Notes under the pieces: generated by a model
The model's input: only the letters and a program-made list of their open reading frames with translations
Database searches by the model: none
Told to the model about the DNA's origin: nothing
Translations under genes and position numbers: made by a program
Part shown: piece by piece, positions 28,707 to 38,150 of the stretch
Layout of the letters: each line of letters starts with the position of its first letter
How positions within the stretch are numbered: position 1 is the stretch's first letter
Assembly (NCBI RefSeq): GCF_012910715.1
Contig: NZ_JABBHF010000005.1
Location: 124,001 to 188,000, forward strand
Reading direction: 5' to 3'
DNA: 64,000 bases
DNA from: Flavivirga algicola
Lineage (GTDB): Bacteria; Bacteroidota; Bacteroidia; Flavobacteriales; Flavobacteriaceae

Positions 28707-30125
28707 ATTTTTTATAATATTAAGTATACCCTCTCGCACTTTAGTAAAATCCTTGTCATCAATAATGTCATTAAAACCATGGGTGTGATATTCGTTAGAA
28801 AAGAGCGCTCCGCAAGTTTTTAGTATGCTTAAACATTCTTTTTTGTCACCCAAACGTAAAGTCGTTTTTGCTAAACCGTAGTATGGATGTGTATAAAAAT
28901 CTTTTCCTAAAATACGGCTGTCTTCATACTGTTTTTTAGCTTCTAATAATGTATCTCGGTTAGAGAAGTTTTCTAAATATTTCGAATAGTCATAGAGGTA
29001 GTCGCCGTGATAAACACTTAACTGAAAGTCGCTTACTTTCTGCTGAGCATTTTCAAAAATACGGAGCCCTTGATTAAATAGTTTAATAGATTTATTACGA
29101 TCATTATTTTTAAGATGGATAAGAGCCATCATTTGGATTGCATGGCTCGCATAATATGGATTTGACCAAGTTTCACCATTTATCTCCAAAGCTTTAGAAT
29201 AATAATTAAATGCAGTTTCATAATATGATAAACCGACTTCTTTTTTTGCTACTTTATCGAAAAGGTGCCCAATGCTTGTTAAAAAATGTTCATCATTAGA
29301 TTGTATATCTGTGGCTTGGCTTAATACTATTTTAACTTCTTCCCATATATCGTTGACTACTTCTTGAGAGATCCTGCACGTTTCTATTTTAGGGTAATCT
29401 ACCCAACCTGTAATTCGAACTAACGTTTCGGCCCAATGGTAATAAATAGAAGGATCTTTTTCTGTATAGGGTTTAATCGCTTTTTTGAAAGCTGTTATAA
29501 ACTCATTATGAATATAAGTGTTATTGTCGAATGCCAATGCTAAAAACTCATAGGATATATTTAAAAAACCACTAATTGCAGAACCATTAAAACCAAAGAA
29601 ATTTGACTGGTGTTTTTCTTTTCTTTCTAAATGGAGCGCCCTAAGAAATAGGGATTTTATGTCATCGAATATTTGTTTTTGGTAGTTCTGTGTCAATCTG
29701 CAGGACCTAAAAACGTTTTGAGCTAAATCGATCAGTAACGAAACATCTTCTTCATTAACATCTAGTTGTTTTTGTAAATGAGCTATACATAACTTGTTAA
29801 ATTTAATTTTATCCTCATGTTCCTTGCTTGTACTTGAGAGCATTTCGTAGACATGCCCTCTGTAGAAGTTGGATTGATCAAAATCAGGGGTTAATATTTC
29901 TATTTTCTCTATCCAATCCATCATGTCCCATATCCATTCAAGTTCATTTAGTTTACCGCACATATAATCATAATGAGATTCCCCAAAATCTGAAAGATAG
30001 GCATCGGCTACTAGTTCCTTTTCTTGAGGTGAACCATCAAGTGATATACGATCAAAAAGATCGTCTAACGTCGGTACATTCTTGCCTTTGGTATACTTGT
30101 CTGTTAACTCTTGTATGGTTTGCAT
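28689..30125 (-). CDS. TPR-like helical protein
   Basis: The 478-residue protein has no signal peptide or membrane segment. It is almost wholly helical with TPR-like pairs, clearest in ETAFNYYSKALEINGETW and MALIHLKNNDRNKSIKLFNQ. The N-terminus has many acidic and aromatic residues (YDYMCGKLNELEWIWDMMDW). I recognise no enzyme motif. It lies downstream of the DUF4476 gene on the same strand (38 nt) and so may share its transcript. Confidence 0.65.
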   Translation of the reverse strand: MQTIQELTDKYTKGKNVPTLDDLFDRISLDGSPQEKELVADAYLSDFGESHYDYMCGKLNELEWIWDMMDWIEKIEILTPDFDQSNFYRGHVYEMLSSTSKEHEDKIKFNKLCIAHLQKQLDVNEEDVSLLIDLAQNVFRSCRLTQNYQKQIFDDIKSLFLRALHLERKEKHQSNFFGFNGSAISGFLNISYEFLALAFDNNTYIHNEFITAFKKAIKPYTEKDPSIYYHWAETLVRITGWVDYPKIETCRISQEVVNDIWEEVKIVLSQATDIQSNDEHFLTSIGHLFDKVAKKEVGLSYYETAFNYYSKALEINGETWSNPYYASHAIQMMALIHLKNNDRNKSIKLFNQGLRIFENAQQKVSDFQLSVYHGDYLYDYSKYLENFSNRDTLLEAKKQYEDSRILGKDFYTHPYYGLAKTTLRLGDKKECLSILKTCGALFSNEYHTHGFNDIIDDKDFTKVREGILNIIKNLKTSQ

Positions 30126-30163
30126 ATATAAAACCTAAAAAAGGAGGATAAAGTGAGTTGTTG

Positions 30164-31246
30164 TTATTGTTTGTCAATGAGAAACTTATCGAGTTTTTGC
30201 TTAGAGTTTAAAAATTTCAATTTGTTTCTAAATACATACATTTTATCTGGAAATGGCGCATAGTCGTATAAAAACTTAATTATTTCTAACCTGTCTTTGT
30301 CAAATTTAAATATGGATACGATTTCCAGCAATTGTTCCATTGAGAAACATTTTTTTTCTATATTTTTTTTAGCCATCTCTTTTTGTTTATCCGAGAAAAT
30401 TTGATCTTTAATCGATATAAGAACCTGCAAGAACGCTTCATCATTGATGTAACAGTTGTTATTAGGATGATCGGTAACAGGGCTTATAAATATTAAATAA
30501 TCTTCAATAAACACTTTCAAATCATCTTTATAATAGGTATGACTTATAAGTTGTGTACTTTCAATGAAATTTTCTATATCGAAGCATTTGTCCAGCGCAA
30601 ATTTTAGAAACGTTAAACGATTTTTTTCTAATTGTAATTCCAGGCCTAATTTCATTATTTGAGCCGTTGAAAAACAATGCGAAGTAACCTGTTGCTTTAA
30701 AAAATCTAATCGTTGGTTGTCATTACTGTCAAACAACAAACTGTCGAAAAAATAGTTAAAGTCGTTTTGGGCCATAGGCAAATTACAATTAACTCCCGTT
30801 AGGCCTATATAACCATCAGAATTTGGAAAAACAATAGAAGCATAATCCCTGTCTGGATGGTTTTCAAATTCTAAACTCCCATCTTTGGCTTGGGTATTAT
30901 GGTACAGTTTTATGGCATGAGAAAACGTAGCGAATGAATCGTAAATATTGAAAAAATTATTTTTATCAATAACTTTTGGGTACGCAGCTAAACAAAGCTC
31001 GTATTTAATTTGATCATTGGGCATATAATAACATACATCTTGTAGCTGAAAAGTAGTATGCCATTCGTTCGTAAAGTAATGGATCGCACTATTATAACGA
31101 ACATCCCTGTTTTTATTTGACTTCATAGAAACAATGAATTTCTTATGTTTCTCATGAGAGATTGCTTGGTTGTTTTGCGCTAATACTTGTTTATGCATTG
31201 ATAAGATTAATATCAATATAAATAAGATGATTGGGCTTTTTTTCAT
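30164..31246 (-). CDS. Exported DUF4476-type protein with two repeats
   Basis: A signal peptide (residues 1-23, ending VLAQ) leads a 360-residue protein. Two copies of a DUF4476-like module are visible: CFSTAQIMKLGLELQLEKNR (about 192-211) and CFSMEQLLEIVSIFKFDKDR (about 302-321), each followed by LxFLK/IIKFLYD and aromatic residues. The domain occurs in exported Bacteroidota proteins of unknown function. The middle contains several cysteines (CYYM, CLAAY, CNL) that may form disulfides in the periplasm. Confidence 0.75.
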   Translation of the reverse strand: MKKSPIILFILILILSMHKQVLAQNNQAISHEKHKKFIVSMKSNKNRDVRYNSAIHYFTNEWHTTFQLQDVCYYMPNDQIKYELCLAAYPKVIDKNNFFNIYDSFATFSHAIKLYHNTQAKDGSLEFENHPDRDYASIVFPNSDGYIGLTGVNCNLPMAQNDFNYFFDSLLFDSNDNQRLDFLKQQVTSHCFSTAQIMKLGLELQLEKNRLTFLKFALDKCFDIENFIESTQLISHTYYKDDLKVFIEDYLIFISPVTDHPNNNCYINDEAFLQVLISIKDQIFSDKQKEMAKKNIEKKCFSMEQLLEIVSIFKFDKDRLEIIKFLYDYAPFPDKMYVFRNKLKFLNSKQKLDKFLIDKQ

Positions 31247-31575
31247 TCTTTTTATAATTAGTTTTAATATTTTTTACTCTTATCTTCAACTATGATGCCA
31301 TCTTGATCAAAAAGTATTTTAATACAGCAAAAATAACGTGTTTTGATTTTATAAAACACCCCGTTTTTAGCTAAAACCGCAAATTTTGAGTAAATAGAAT
31401 TGTATCTTATGAAGTTTAATTTGATATTACACCAGTTTCATTACTTTTAAGAAATAATTAAACGGAAGTGTCATGCAATCTAGAGTATATAAAATATAAG
31501 TTGACGACCATAAGAAAAATTGAAATGTGATGTAGAATCTGTTAAATTTGAATTGCGTAAAAATTAGGCAGATTC
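31247..31575. other. Divergent intergenic region
   Basis: No gene is seen. A 7-bp inverted repeat (GTGTTTT at 31338-31344, AAAACAC at 31353-31359) sits next to a possible minus-strand -7 box, TATTTTTG (31335 to 31328), for the DUF4476 gene. The promoter for the glycosylase-like gene is at 31520-31550. Confidence 0.5.
31520..31550 (+). promoter_or_regulatory. Bacteroidota promoter for the glycosylase-like gene
   Basis: TTG at 31520-31522, a 20-nt spacer and TAAATTTG at 31543-31550 match the consensus. The start codons at 31576 and 31594 lie 25 and 43 nt downstream. Confidence 0.6.
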
Positions 31576-32274
31576 ATGTCTATAAAGAAGATTATGTTTA
31601 AACACACCCACCCGTACAAACCGTTTATTCAAAACGATACAACAAAACTAATCGTAGGAACCTTACCACCACCGAGGTTTACTACGGGAGAACTTTTAGA
31701 GAAAGATGTAGATTTTTGCTACGGAAGTTATTATAACTCACTCTGGTTGTTTATTGATGAGATTCATGGGCTAAATTTACGTTATGATAATTCTCAAGAA
31801 GCCATTGAACAACGCAAGCAATTTTTAATTAAAAATAAAATTGGCGTTTGCGATATTGTTGAAAGTGCAGAGCGCGAAAAAATTGATGCATCCGATTTAG
31901 GTATGCAAAACATAAAACTTCGTGATATTATAGGGTATTTGAAGCAATATCCATCAATAGACACTTTATTGTTTACAGGAGGAAATAGTAAAAACGGTCC
32001 AGAATATTTCTTTAGAAAACATATTAAGGGTTATAACATGAAGCTAGAACTAATTTCAAACGAAATTCCCCGAATACATAAGTTTGAACTACCTGTCAGG
32101 CTGAACGCAGTCGAAACTTCGTCAAGAATTATCAAGACTGTATCCTTAACCTCGGGATCTGGTGCAGCCAATATTTCAATAAGTAGAATCCCTTTATATA
32201 AACAGCTAAAATCTAAAAATCCTAAATTCAACACCTTTGATTTTAGGGTGCTGCAGTATCGTGAGTTTTTTTAG
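31576..32274 (+). CDS. Uracil-DNA-glycosylase-family protein carrying a repeat-encoded insertion
   Basis: The 232-residue protein fits the UDG-like fold: KLIVGTLPPPRF near the N-terminus (active-site region), GVCDIVESAEREKIDASD in the middle and VSLTSGSGAANIS near the end, where UDG has its HPS-type loop. The family normally begins at MFKHTHPYKPF, so 31594 is an alternative start. Residues from about 174 to 184 (PVRLNAVETSS) do not fit the family. They are encoded by an intergenic-type repeat at 32093-32130 inserted in frame between two beta strands. Whether the enzyme stays active is unknown. Confidence 0.8.
   Translation: MSIKKIMFKHTHPYKPFIQNDTTKLIVGTLPPPRFTTGELLEKDVDFCYGSYYNSLWLFIDEIHGLNLRYDNSQEAIEQRKQFLIKNKIGVCDIVESAEREKIDASDLGMQNIKLRDIIGYLKQYPSIDTLLFTGGNSKNGPEYFFRKHIKGYNMKLELISNEIPRIHKFELPVRLNAVETSSRIIKTVSLTSGSGAANISISRIPLYKQLKSKNPKFNTFDFRVLQYREFF
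32093..32130 (+). repeat. Intergenic-type repeat inside a coding sequence
   Basis: The core CTGAACGCAGTCGAAAC (32101-32117) belongs to the same family as sequences near 39408, 41995 and 42888. Here it lies within the glycosylase-like gene and keeps the reading frame. Confidence 0.65.
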
Positions 32275-32360
32275 AGATTCATTTTTAAGATTCTTCAGAT
32301 GTTCCTCCTTCTGAATAACATATTTATCTAGTTGTTTAGTACCATAAAAATATATTAACC

Positions 32361-34208
32361 TTAGTTATAACCCAACAAATCATCAATAGTATTAGCTGTC
32401 ACCGCATGATAATTCGATCTTGCTTTCTTGTAAATAGCTAAAGCCTCGTCTGTTTTGTCATTTCTTTTAAAAGCTTTATAGATGGTGGAAACATACCAGC
32501 GCCTCCCCACTCTAATTAAAAATTCTTCAATTTTAGTATCAATATTATTTCCGCGATAATTATGATTAATAGCTTGCTCATACCAAACCATAGCAATGTA
32601 TGAGTTGTTAGAGTTGGTTAAATTGAAAGCGTTATCAATCATAGCTAAATGTCCTGTTTTAATATCATTAGGGAAATTTCGAACAAAATGCACCCATTCC
32701 TGAGTGGTCCAACCTTCGGTAAGTGTTTTGTCTACTATATTGGTTTTAACAAACTGCTGTATTGTTTTTTCAACCGTTTTGAATTTATCAGAAGAAATGA
32801 TGGCTTGATTATCAGGAATACCTGCCGTATAAATCCATGCGTCTGTATTAAATGCTATGTTATATTTTTCTAGTAGGTTTTCATTTAAAAAATCAACAAA
32901 TTTTTCGGTGTTGATTGTTGAAAAAGCATGTTTTTGAAAATAGTTTTTTAAGAAAATGTCAAAATTTTCGCGACCAGCAGTCTCTTCTAGTGTTCTTAAA
33001 AAGAGATAACCTTTATCATATGCAATACTATTCATACCATCATCAGGATTGCGACCTTTTAAGTTTAGTTTCAGTTTTGTTTCATCTGGAGCATCTTTAA
33101 AGCCTTCTATTTCTTCCTCTAAATCCTGCCTCCCGATACGAGCTAACATATTGGCTCTGTCTTTACCGTAAAGGGCCTCCATAATGCGCATTTCAAAGTA
33201 TACTGTAAAGCCTTCATTAAGCCAAAAATCGTCCCAAGTGGCATTGGTTACTAAATTTCCCGACCAGGAATGTGCTAATTCATGGGCAATAAGCGAAGTT
33301 AAACTTTTATCACCAGCAATTACTGTAGGTGTAGCAAAGGTTAATCGCGGGTTTTCCATACCACCAAAAGGAAAACTAGGAGGTAAAACGATCACATCAA
33401 ATTGTTCCCAGGCGTACTTGCCATACAGAGCTTCAGCTGAAGCCACCATATTTTCCATATCTGAAAACTCATAATGTGCCTTTTCTACCATAGATTTTTC
33501 GGCATAAATCCCAGTTCGGTTACTTATGGCTTTATATTCAATATCTCCCACAGCAAGAGCAATTAAATAAGGCGGAATAGGCTGTGCCATTTTAAAGGAA
33601 TAATGACCGTCTGGTGTTTTTGATTTGGGGTTTTCGGCACTCATAACTGCCATAAGTTGAGATGGAACCTGCACTTTGGCATTATAAGTAATTCTAATTT
33701 GTGGGCTATCTTGAATAGGGATCCATGTTCGCGTTAAAATGGCCTGTCCCTGTGTAAATAAGAAAGGGTGTGTTTTATCTGTTGTTTGCTGAGGTTTTAA
33801 CCATTGTAGAGCTTCAGTCTTATTTGTGGTTTTGTAAAAAACAGTGATGCGCTTTGTATGCTTATTAATATCTATTTTTAAAGGATTTCCTAACTGCTTA
33901 TCAAATTCACCTAAAGAAAATGAGGTGTCCTTACCATCGGCTTGTACATTTTCAATGGTTAAAAATTTTGAATCGAGAATAATTTGTGAAGCCTCATTGC
34001 TTTTAATTAAATAAGAAGCTTTGCCATGTATCATTTCATTATTGAAATCTACATTAATGTCTAAATCCATGTGTGTAATAACAGCCTCGTTAGGTTGAGA
34101 AAAAGAATGTGGTTCTTCAATATAGCTTAGTGTTGGTATATTTTGTTTTTTCGAACAGCTTGAAATTAAGAAGATTAAGCATCCAAATGCTAATAAGATT
34201 TTTTTCAT
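32361..34208 (-). CDS. M1-family aminopeptidase, lipoprotein
   Basis: The 615-residue protein has a lipoprotein signal (FLISSC, Cys18) and so is anchored in the envelope. The M1 catalytic block is complete: GGMEN (282-286) binds the peptide N-terminus and HELAHSW (309-315) with Glu332 in NEGFT binds zinc. A C-terminal helical domain (from about 490) resembles that of leukotriene A4 hydrolase-type members. The role is probably release of N-terminal amino acids from peptides. It is divergent from the helicase gene. Confidence 0.94.
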   Translation of the reverse strand: MKKILLAFGCLIFLISSCSKKQNIPTLSYIEEPHSFSQPNEAVITHMDLDINVDFNNEMIHGKASYLIKSNEASQIILDSKFLTIENVQADGKDTSFSLGEFDKQLGNPLKIDINKHTKRITVFYKTTNKTEALQWLKPQQTTDKTHPFLFTQGQAILTRTWIPIQDSPQIRITYNAKVQVPSQLMAVMSAENPKSKTPDGHYSFKMAQPIPPYLIALAVGDIEYKAISNRTGIYAEKSMVEKAHYEFSDMENMVASAEALYGKYAWEQFDVIVLPPSFPFGGMENPRLTFATPTVIAGDKSLTSLIAHELAHSWSGNLVTNATWDDFWLNEGFTVYFEMRIMEALYGKDRANMLARIGRQDLEEEIEGFKDAPDETKLKLNLKGRNPDDGMNSIAYDKGYLFLRTLEETAGRENFDIFLKNYFQKHAFSTINTEKFVDFLNENLLEKYNIAFNTDAWIYTAGIPDNQAIISSDKFKTVEKTIQQFVKTNIVDKTLTEGWTTQEWVHFVRNFPNDIKTGHLAMIDNAFNLTNSNNSYIAMVWYEQAINHNYRGNNIDTKIEEFLIRVGRRWYVSTIYKAFKRNDKTDEALAIYKKARSNYHAVTANTIDDLLGYN

Positions 34209-34297
34209 ATTGAATTTTAAGGGTTTTAAGCGAAAAACGAAGTTAGTTGTTTTTCTTTTAAAAAAGATAATTAAAAGGTCGTGGAGAAAATTAGCTG

Positions 34298-34305
34298 TAC
34301 ATTTG
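34298..34305 (+). promoter_or_regulatory. Predicted -7 element for the DEAD-box helicase
   Basis: TACATTTG fits TAnnTTTG. It implies a leader of about 75 nt, which contains a C6 run near 34353. Confidence 0.5.
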
Positions 34306-34384
34306 CGCCTTAATTAAAGAGGTGATGTTTAATTTATAAGTTGTCATCTCGCACCCCCCAATAAAGGGCTACCAAACAATTTAT

Positions 34385-35683
34385 ATGTCATTTAATTCAT
34401 TAGGCCTCTCTCAAGCTTTGCTAAAAGCGATTAGCAAAAAGGGATACACAACTCCGTCACCTATACAGCAAAAAGCCATTCCACCTGTTCTAGAAGGAAA
34501 AGATGTTTTGGCATCTGCCCAAACAGGCACAGGGAAAACAGCAGGTTTTACATTACCGCTTTTACATATACTTTCTGAAAACCCGAAAGAGAAATACAGG
34601 CCTATTCGTGCTTTAATTTTAACCCCAACAAGAGAATTAGCAGCGCAGGTATATGCAAATGTTAAAGAGTATAGTGAGTTTTTGAATCTACGAAGTGCTG
34701 TTATTTTTGGTGGTGTAAACCAGAAACCTCAAGTAGCAAGGATTCGCCAGGGAATTGATATTTTAGTGGCAACTCCAGGACGTTTATTAGACCTGGAAAG
34801 CCAAGGGTTGCTATCGTTAAAAAGAATTGAAATTTTTGTTTTAGATGAAGCCGATCGCATGCTGGATATGGGTTTTTTACGTGATATTGAACGAATAATA
34901 AAGATGGTTCCAGACAGAAGACAAAATTTAATGTTTTCGGCAACGTTTTCAAAAGATATAAAGAAATTGGCTCACGGCATTTTGCATCATCCAGTACAAG
35001 TGGAGGCTACCCCAGAAAACACTACTGTAGAGGCTATTAACCAGAAGGTTTATCGTGTTGCTAAAGGTTTAAAAACAGGATTGATTATTAAATTGATTTC
35101 TGACGGTAATTGGAAGCAAGTACTCGTTTTTACACGTACAAAACATGGTGCAAATAGACTTTGTAAAAAAATGATAAGTGCTAATATTAGTGCAGCTGCG
35201 ATACACGGAAATAAAAGTCAGAGTGCCAGAACTAAAGCACTGACAGGGTTTAAAAAAGGTAGCATTCGTGTTTTAGTGGCGACCGATATTGCTGCCAGAG
35301 GATTAGATATTCCGTTATTGCCACATGTTATAAATTTTGAGCTGCCTAATATTTCTGAAGATTATGTTCATAGAATAGGAAGGACAGGCAGAGCAGGGGC
35401 CAAAGGAGAAGCTTTGTCGCTGGTTAGTGCTGATGAGACAACGTATTTGAAAGGTATTGAGAAACTGATAGATATGAAGCTTCCAGTGGAAATTATAGAA
35501 GGTTTTGAACCCGACCCCAATGCTTCTACAGAGCCAGAAAAAAGACAACAGGGGCGCGGTGGAAATAGGTCTAGAAGAAATTCGGGTTCTGGAAATTCAA
35601 GAACAAGTAGACATAAAAATAATAATTCAAGACGACGTTCTAAGGGGAATAATGATAGACGTAGTGGTAATAAAAGACATTAG
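34385..35683 (+). CDS. DEAD-box RNA helicase (RhlE-like)
   Basis: The 432-residue protein has all helicase motifs: [10 protein letters not shown] (Q motif, 25-34), AQTGTGKT (45-52), PTRELA (81-86), DEAD (154-157), SAT and [10 protein letters not shown]. The last 60 residues are a basic, Arg/Asn/Ser/Gly-rich tail (for example [17 protein letters not shown]) that should bind RNA. RhlE-type helicases help ribosome assembly and RNA decay and are often cold-induced. Two small genes follow closely and may be cotranscribed. Confidence 0.94.
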   Translation: MSFNSLGLSQALLKAISKKGYTTPSPIQQKAIPPVLEGKDVLASAQTGTGKTAGFTLPLLHILSENPKEKYRPIRALILTPTRELAAQVYANVKEYSEFLNLRSAVIFGGVNQKPQVARIRQGIDILVATPGRLLDLESQGLLSLKRIEIFVLDEADRMLDMGFLRDIERIIKMVPDRRQNLMFSATFSKDIKKLAHGILHHPVQVEATPENTTVEAINQKVYRVAKGLKTGLIIKLISDGNWKQVLVFTRTKHGANRLCKKMISANISAAAIHGNKSQSARTKALTGFKKGSIRVLVATDIAARGLDIPLLPHVINFELPNISEDYVHRIGRTGRAGAKGEALSLVSADETTYLKGIEKLIDMKLPVEIIEGFEPDPNASTEPEKRQQGRGGNRSRRNSGSGNSRTSRHKNNNSRRRSKGNNDRRSGNKRH

Positions 35684-35691
35684 AAAATAGT

Positions 35692-35901
35692 ATGCAAAAA
35701 ATTTTAAAAGACAAAATTATTGAGATTTGTAATAAAAAAATAAAAGAGAAAGGTCCCAATGTGGGTTTGTCTTTTTATGCTTTTTTTGCCAATAAAAATG
35801 ATAATCCTGAGTTGCTCATGGAAGCAGCGACTTGGTGGATTATGGAACATAAGTTGGACCATTTTGAAAAAGCTGTAAAGATTAAGAGCCTGATAAAATA
35901 A
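35692..35901 (+). CDS. Small DUF6500-type protein
   Basis: The 69-residue protein has the conserved block [20 protein letters not shown] and a tryptophan pair in [17 protein letters not shown] recall this as the DUF6500 family of unknown function, seen in several marine bacteria. It begins 8 nt after the helicase stop, so cotranscription is likely. Confidence 0.7.
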   Translation: MQKILKDKIIEICNKKIKEKGPNVGLSFYAFFANKNDNPELLMEAATWWIMEHKLDHFEKAVKIKSLIK

Positions 35902-35906
35902 GTTTT

Positions 35907-36137
35907 ATGGAAACACAGCCCAATAACCCATTACACGGAATAAAACTAGAACAAATTATCAATGATTTGGTTGCATATTACGGTTGGGAGTATATGGGGT
36001 ATACCATTAAAATTAGATGTTTTACAGATAACCCTTCTGTAAAATCGAGCTTAAAGTTTTTACGCCGTACACCTTGGGCGCGAACTAAAGTGGAAGCGAT
36101 GTATTTAAATATGTTGAAGAATAGAAAAAGGAAATAA
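35907..36137 (+). CDS. VF530-family DNA-binding protein
   Basis: The 76 residues cover the whole small family: [16 protein letters not shown], then YYGWEYMG and [18 protein letters not shown]530 proteins (DUF2132) are reported as double-stranded-DNA binders of unknown role. It lies 5 nt after the DUF6500-type gene and ends the helicase cluster. Confidence 0.88.
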   Translation: METQPNNPLHGIKLEQIINDLVAYYGWEYMGYTIKIRCFTDNPSVKSSLKFLRRTPWARTKVEAMYLNMLKNRKRK

Positions 36138-36185
36138 ACGATACTTTAGGAGTTGCCTTTTAACGTCACGGATATTACAGTTCTA

Positions 36186-36638
36186 TTATTGTAATTGTTT
36201 TAACCCTTCATAAACCACAATACTAACAGCATTTGCTAAATTTAAGCTCCTAACATGCTTACTGTACAATGGAATTTTAAAAAGCCTGTTTTGATTCATT
36301 TCAATGATAGACTTAGGCAGTCCAACAGATTCTTTTCCGAAAACTAAAAATAAATTGTCTTCAAAAGGGAGGTTCCAATGATCTTTTTTTCCATGACTGG
36401 AAAGAAAAACCATTTTTTGATCTTTATTTTTTAGGAAAAAATCATCAATACTATCGTAATAAGTTACCGATAAATGCTGCCAATAATCCAATCCAGCACG
36501 CTTTAATCGGGTGTCGTCAATCTCAAAACCAAAGGGTTTTACCAAGTGTAAACGAGACCCTGATGCTAGTGCTAAGCGACCAATGTTACCTGTATTGTTA
36601 GGGATTTCGGGTTCTATTAATACGATGTTTAAGTGCAT
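36186..36638 (-). CDS. trmL: tRNA (cytidine/uridine-2'-O-)-methyltransferase TrmL
   Basis: This small SPOUT enzyme methylates the wobble base of tRNA-Leu. The 150 residues start with the family pattern IVLIEPEIPNNTGNIGRLA. They continue with KRAGLDYWQH and end with the knot motifs LVFGKESVGLP and RSLNLANAVSIVVYE. It is the last gene of the trp unit, 3 nt after the DUF805 gene. Confidence 0.95.
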   Translation of the reverse strand: MHLNIVLIEPEIPNNTGNIGRLALASGSRLHLVKPFGFEIDDTRLKRAGLDYWQHLSVTYYDSIDDFFLKNKDQKMVFLSSHGKKDHWNLPFEDNLFLVFGKESVGLPKSIIEMNQNRLFKIPLYSKHVRSLNLANAVSIVVYEGLKQLQ

Positions 36639-36641
36639 AAT

Positions 36642-37091
36642 TTAGTTGTCTAATAGTGGTTTTCCAATTTCATCAATTTCATCATAATCATTATTGGCTT
36701 TTGGATCGAGGCCATACATGTTTGGTCTATGATCCCCATCTGTACACATTAAAACGAGATACCAAATTCTTCCAACTAGAGGGATTAAATTTATAAAAAG
36801 ATAGCCCCCACTTTTTCCAGTATCATGCAAGCGCCTTACATTAACTGCCAGCCAGGGAATTAAAGTACCCAGTAAGTAACCAATTATAATGATGCCAAAT
36901 AATGAATTTTCAAAAAGATCTTCTAGAGCAACTGATACAAAACCTAGTAAAAAAAACAAACCAATTTGAAACAAAAAAAACACCCAATATTCCTGTCGCC
37001 TTGCTCTACCAGAAAAATTAGCGTAGTTATCTATTAAAACAGTTAGATACCATTTTAAAAAACCATGTCTCTCGACTTTCAATCTATTCAT
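36642..37091 (-). CDS. DUF805 inner-membrane protein
   Basis: The 149-residue protein has the DUF805 signature: NFSGRARRQEYWVFFLF, then three or four helices, with VRRLHDTGKSGG before the last. Function unknown; E. coli relatives are YhaH and YhaI. It overlaps the end of trpA by 8 bp, so it is coupled to the trp operon although it has no known role in tryptophan synthesis. Confidence 0.9.
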   Translation of the reverse strand: MNRLKVERHGFLKWYLTVLIDNYANFSGRARRQEYWVFFLFQIGLFFLLGFVSVALEDLFENSLFGIIIIGYLLGTLIPWLAVNVRRLHDTGKSGGYLFINLIPLVGRIWYLVLMCTDGDHRPNMYGLDPKANNDYDEIDEIGKPLLDN

Positions 37092-37854
37092 GGTTTAATA
37101 TAGAGCTTACAAAATTACCGATTTTGCTAATCCCTTCATTGGTTATATGTTTTACAAAAGCACTACCAATAATAGCACCTTTGGCATAAGTAGTTGCTTG
37201 AGTAAACGTTTGATTATTGCTAATACCAAATCCGACAATTTGAGGGTTGTTAAGGTTCATGCTACCTATACGCTCAAAATACTGGGTTTGTTCTTCTCCA
37301 AAACCAACTTTGGCACCAGTGGTGCTGGCACTACTAACCATATAAATAAACCCATTAGAAATAGAGTCTATGTAGCGAATACGGTCATTGCTAGTCTGTG
37401 GTGTTATTAAAAATACATTTATTAAACCATACTTTTCAAAGATGGGTTGATATTTTTCATGATATACATCTACTGGTAAATCGGGGATTATTAAGCCGTC
37501 AATACCGATTTCTTGACATTTTTTGCAAAAAGCTTCTACACCATATTGAAACATCGGATTAAAATAACCCATAATAATCAAAGGAATATTAACCGATTGT
37601 CTAATGTCTTTTAGTTGCTCAAAAAGAACCTCGGTTGTCATGCCATTTTTTAAGGCTTGTGTAGAACTTGCCTGAATGGTTGGACCATCTGCTAAAGGAT
37701 CACTAAAAGGTAAGCCTATTTCGATCATATCAACACCGTTTTTTTCTAAATCCTTAATGATAGAAGCGGTATCGTTGATATCTGGATAGCCCGCTGTGAA
37801 GTATATAGAAAGTAACTTCTTGTCTTCTTTTAGTTTTTGATTTATTCTGTTCAT
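37084..37854 (-). CDS. trpA: Tryptophan synthase alpha subunit
   Basis: TrpA cleaves indole-3-glycerol phosphate to indole, which is channelled to TrpB. Catalytic Glu45 lies in MIEIGLPFSDP and Asp56 in LADGPTIQ. GAKVGFG and a C-terminal GSAFVKHI are also conserved. At 256 residues it is full length. Its ATG is preceded by six T/A bases and a perfect small palindrome at 37865-37882, and it lies 296 nt after trpB. Confidence 0.96.
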   Translation of the reverse strand: MNRINQKLKEDKKLLSIYFTAGYPDINDTASIIKDLEKNGVDMIEIGLPFSDPLADGPTIQASSTQALKNGMTTEVLFEQLKDIRQSVNIPLIIMGYFNPMFQYGVEAFCKKCQEIGIDGLIIPDLPVDVYHEKYQPIFEKYGLINVFLITPQTSNDRIRYIDSISNGFIYMVSSASTTGAKVGFGEEQTQYFERIGSMNLNNPQIVGFGISNNQTFTQATTYAKGAIIGSAFVKHITNEGISKIGNFVSSILNHE

Positions 37855-38150
37855 TTTTTTGTCATTCCTGCGAAAGCAGGAATCTATTTTTTAATTATAT
37901 TTTTCTTTTGTTCATTTTTTGCTTGTCCAAAAAACGAACCAAAAAAAGACATCCAAGTCAAGGAATTTTTCAGTTTTTCAAACTGAAAACCAATTTGAAA
38001 ACTCCGCGTCGAACTGTGTTCTCCTGTTTTCGGAGCTTTTCTTCATTTATTCTTCGCCTTGGCAGATCAATTCGCAGAATTGACTCGGGACTTGAATATT
38101 TAGAATGTTCTGTTTTTAACTTAAGTTCTAACTTTATTTTTTATGTGCAT
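37855..38150 (-). repeat. Composite repeat region between trpB and trpA
   Basis: On the plus strand this begins with the module TTCCTGCGAAAGCAGGAA (37865-37882). A TTTGTTCATTTTTTGCTTGTCC-like stretch (about 37905-37926) follows, with an AACGAACCAAAAAAAG partner, then several inverted pieces such as TTTTTCAGTTT/CAAACTGAAAA and AGATCAATTCGCAGAATTGA. It shares its TTTGTTCATTTT start with the repeats at 41964 and 42857. No gene is supported. Confidence 0.65.
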
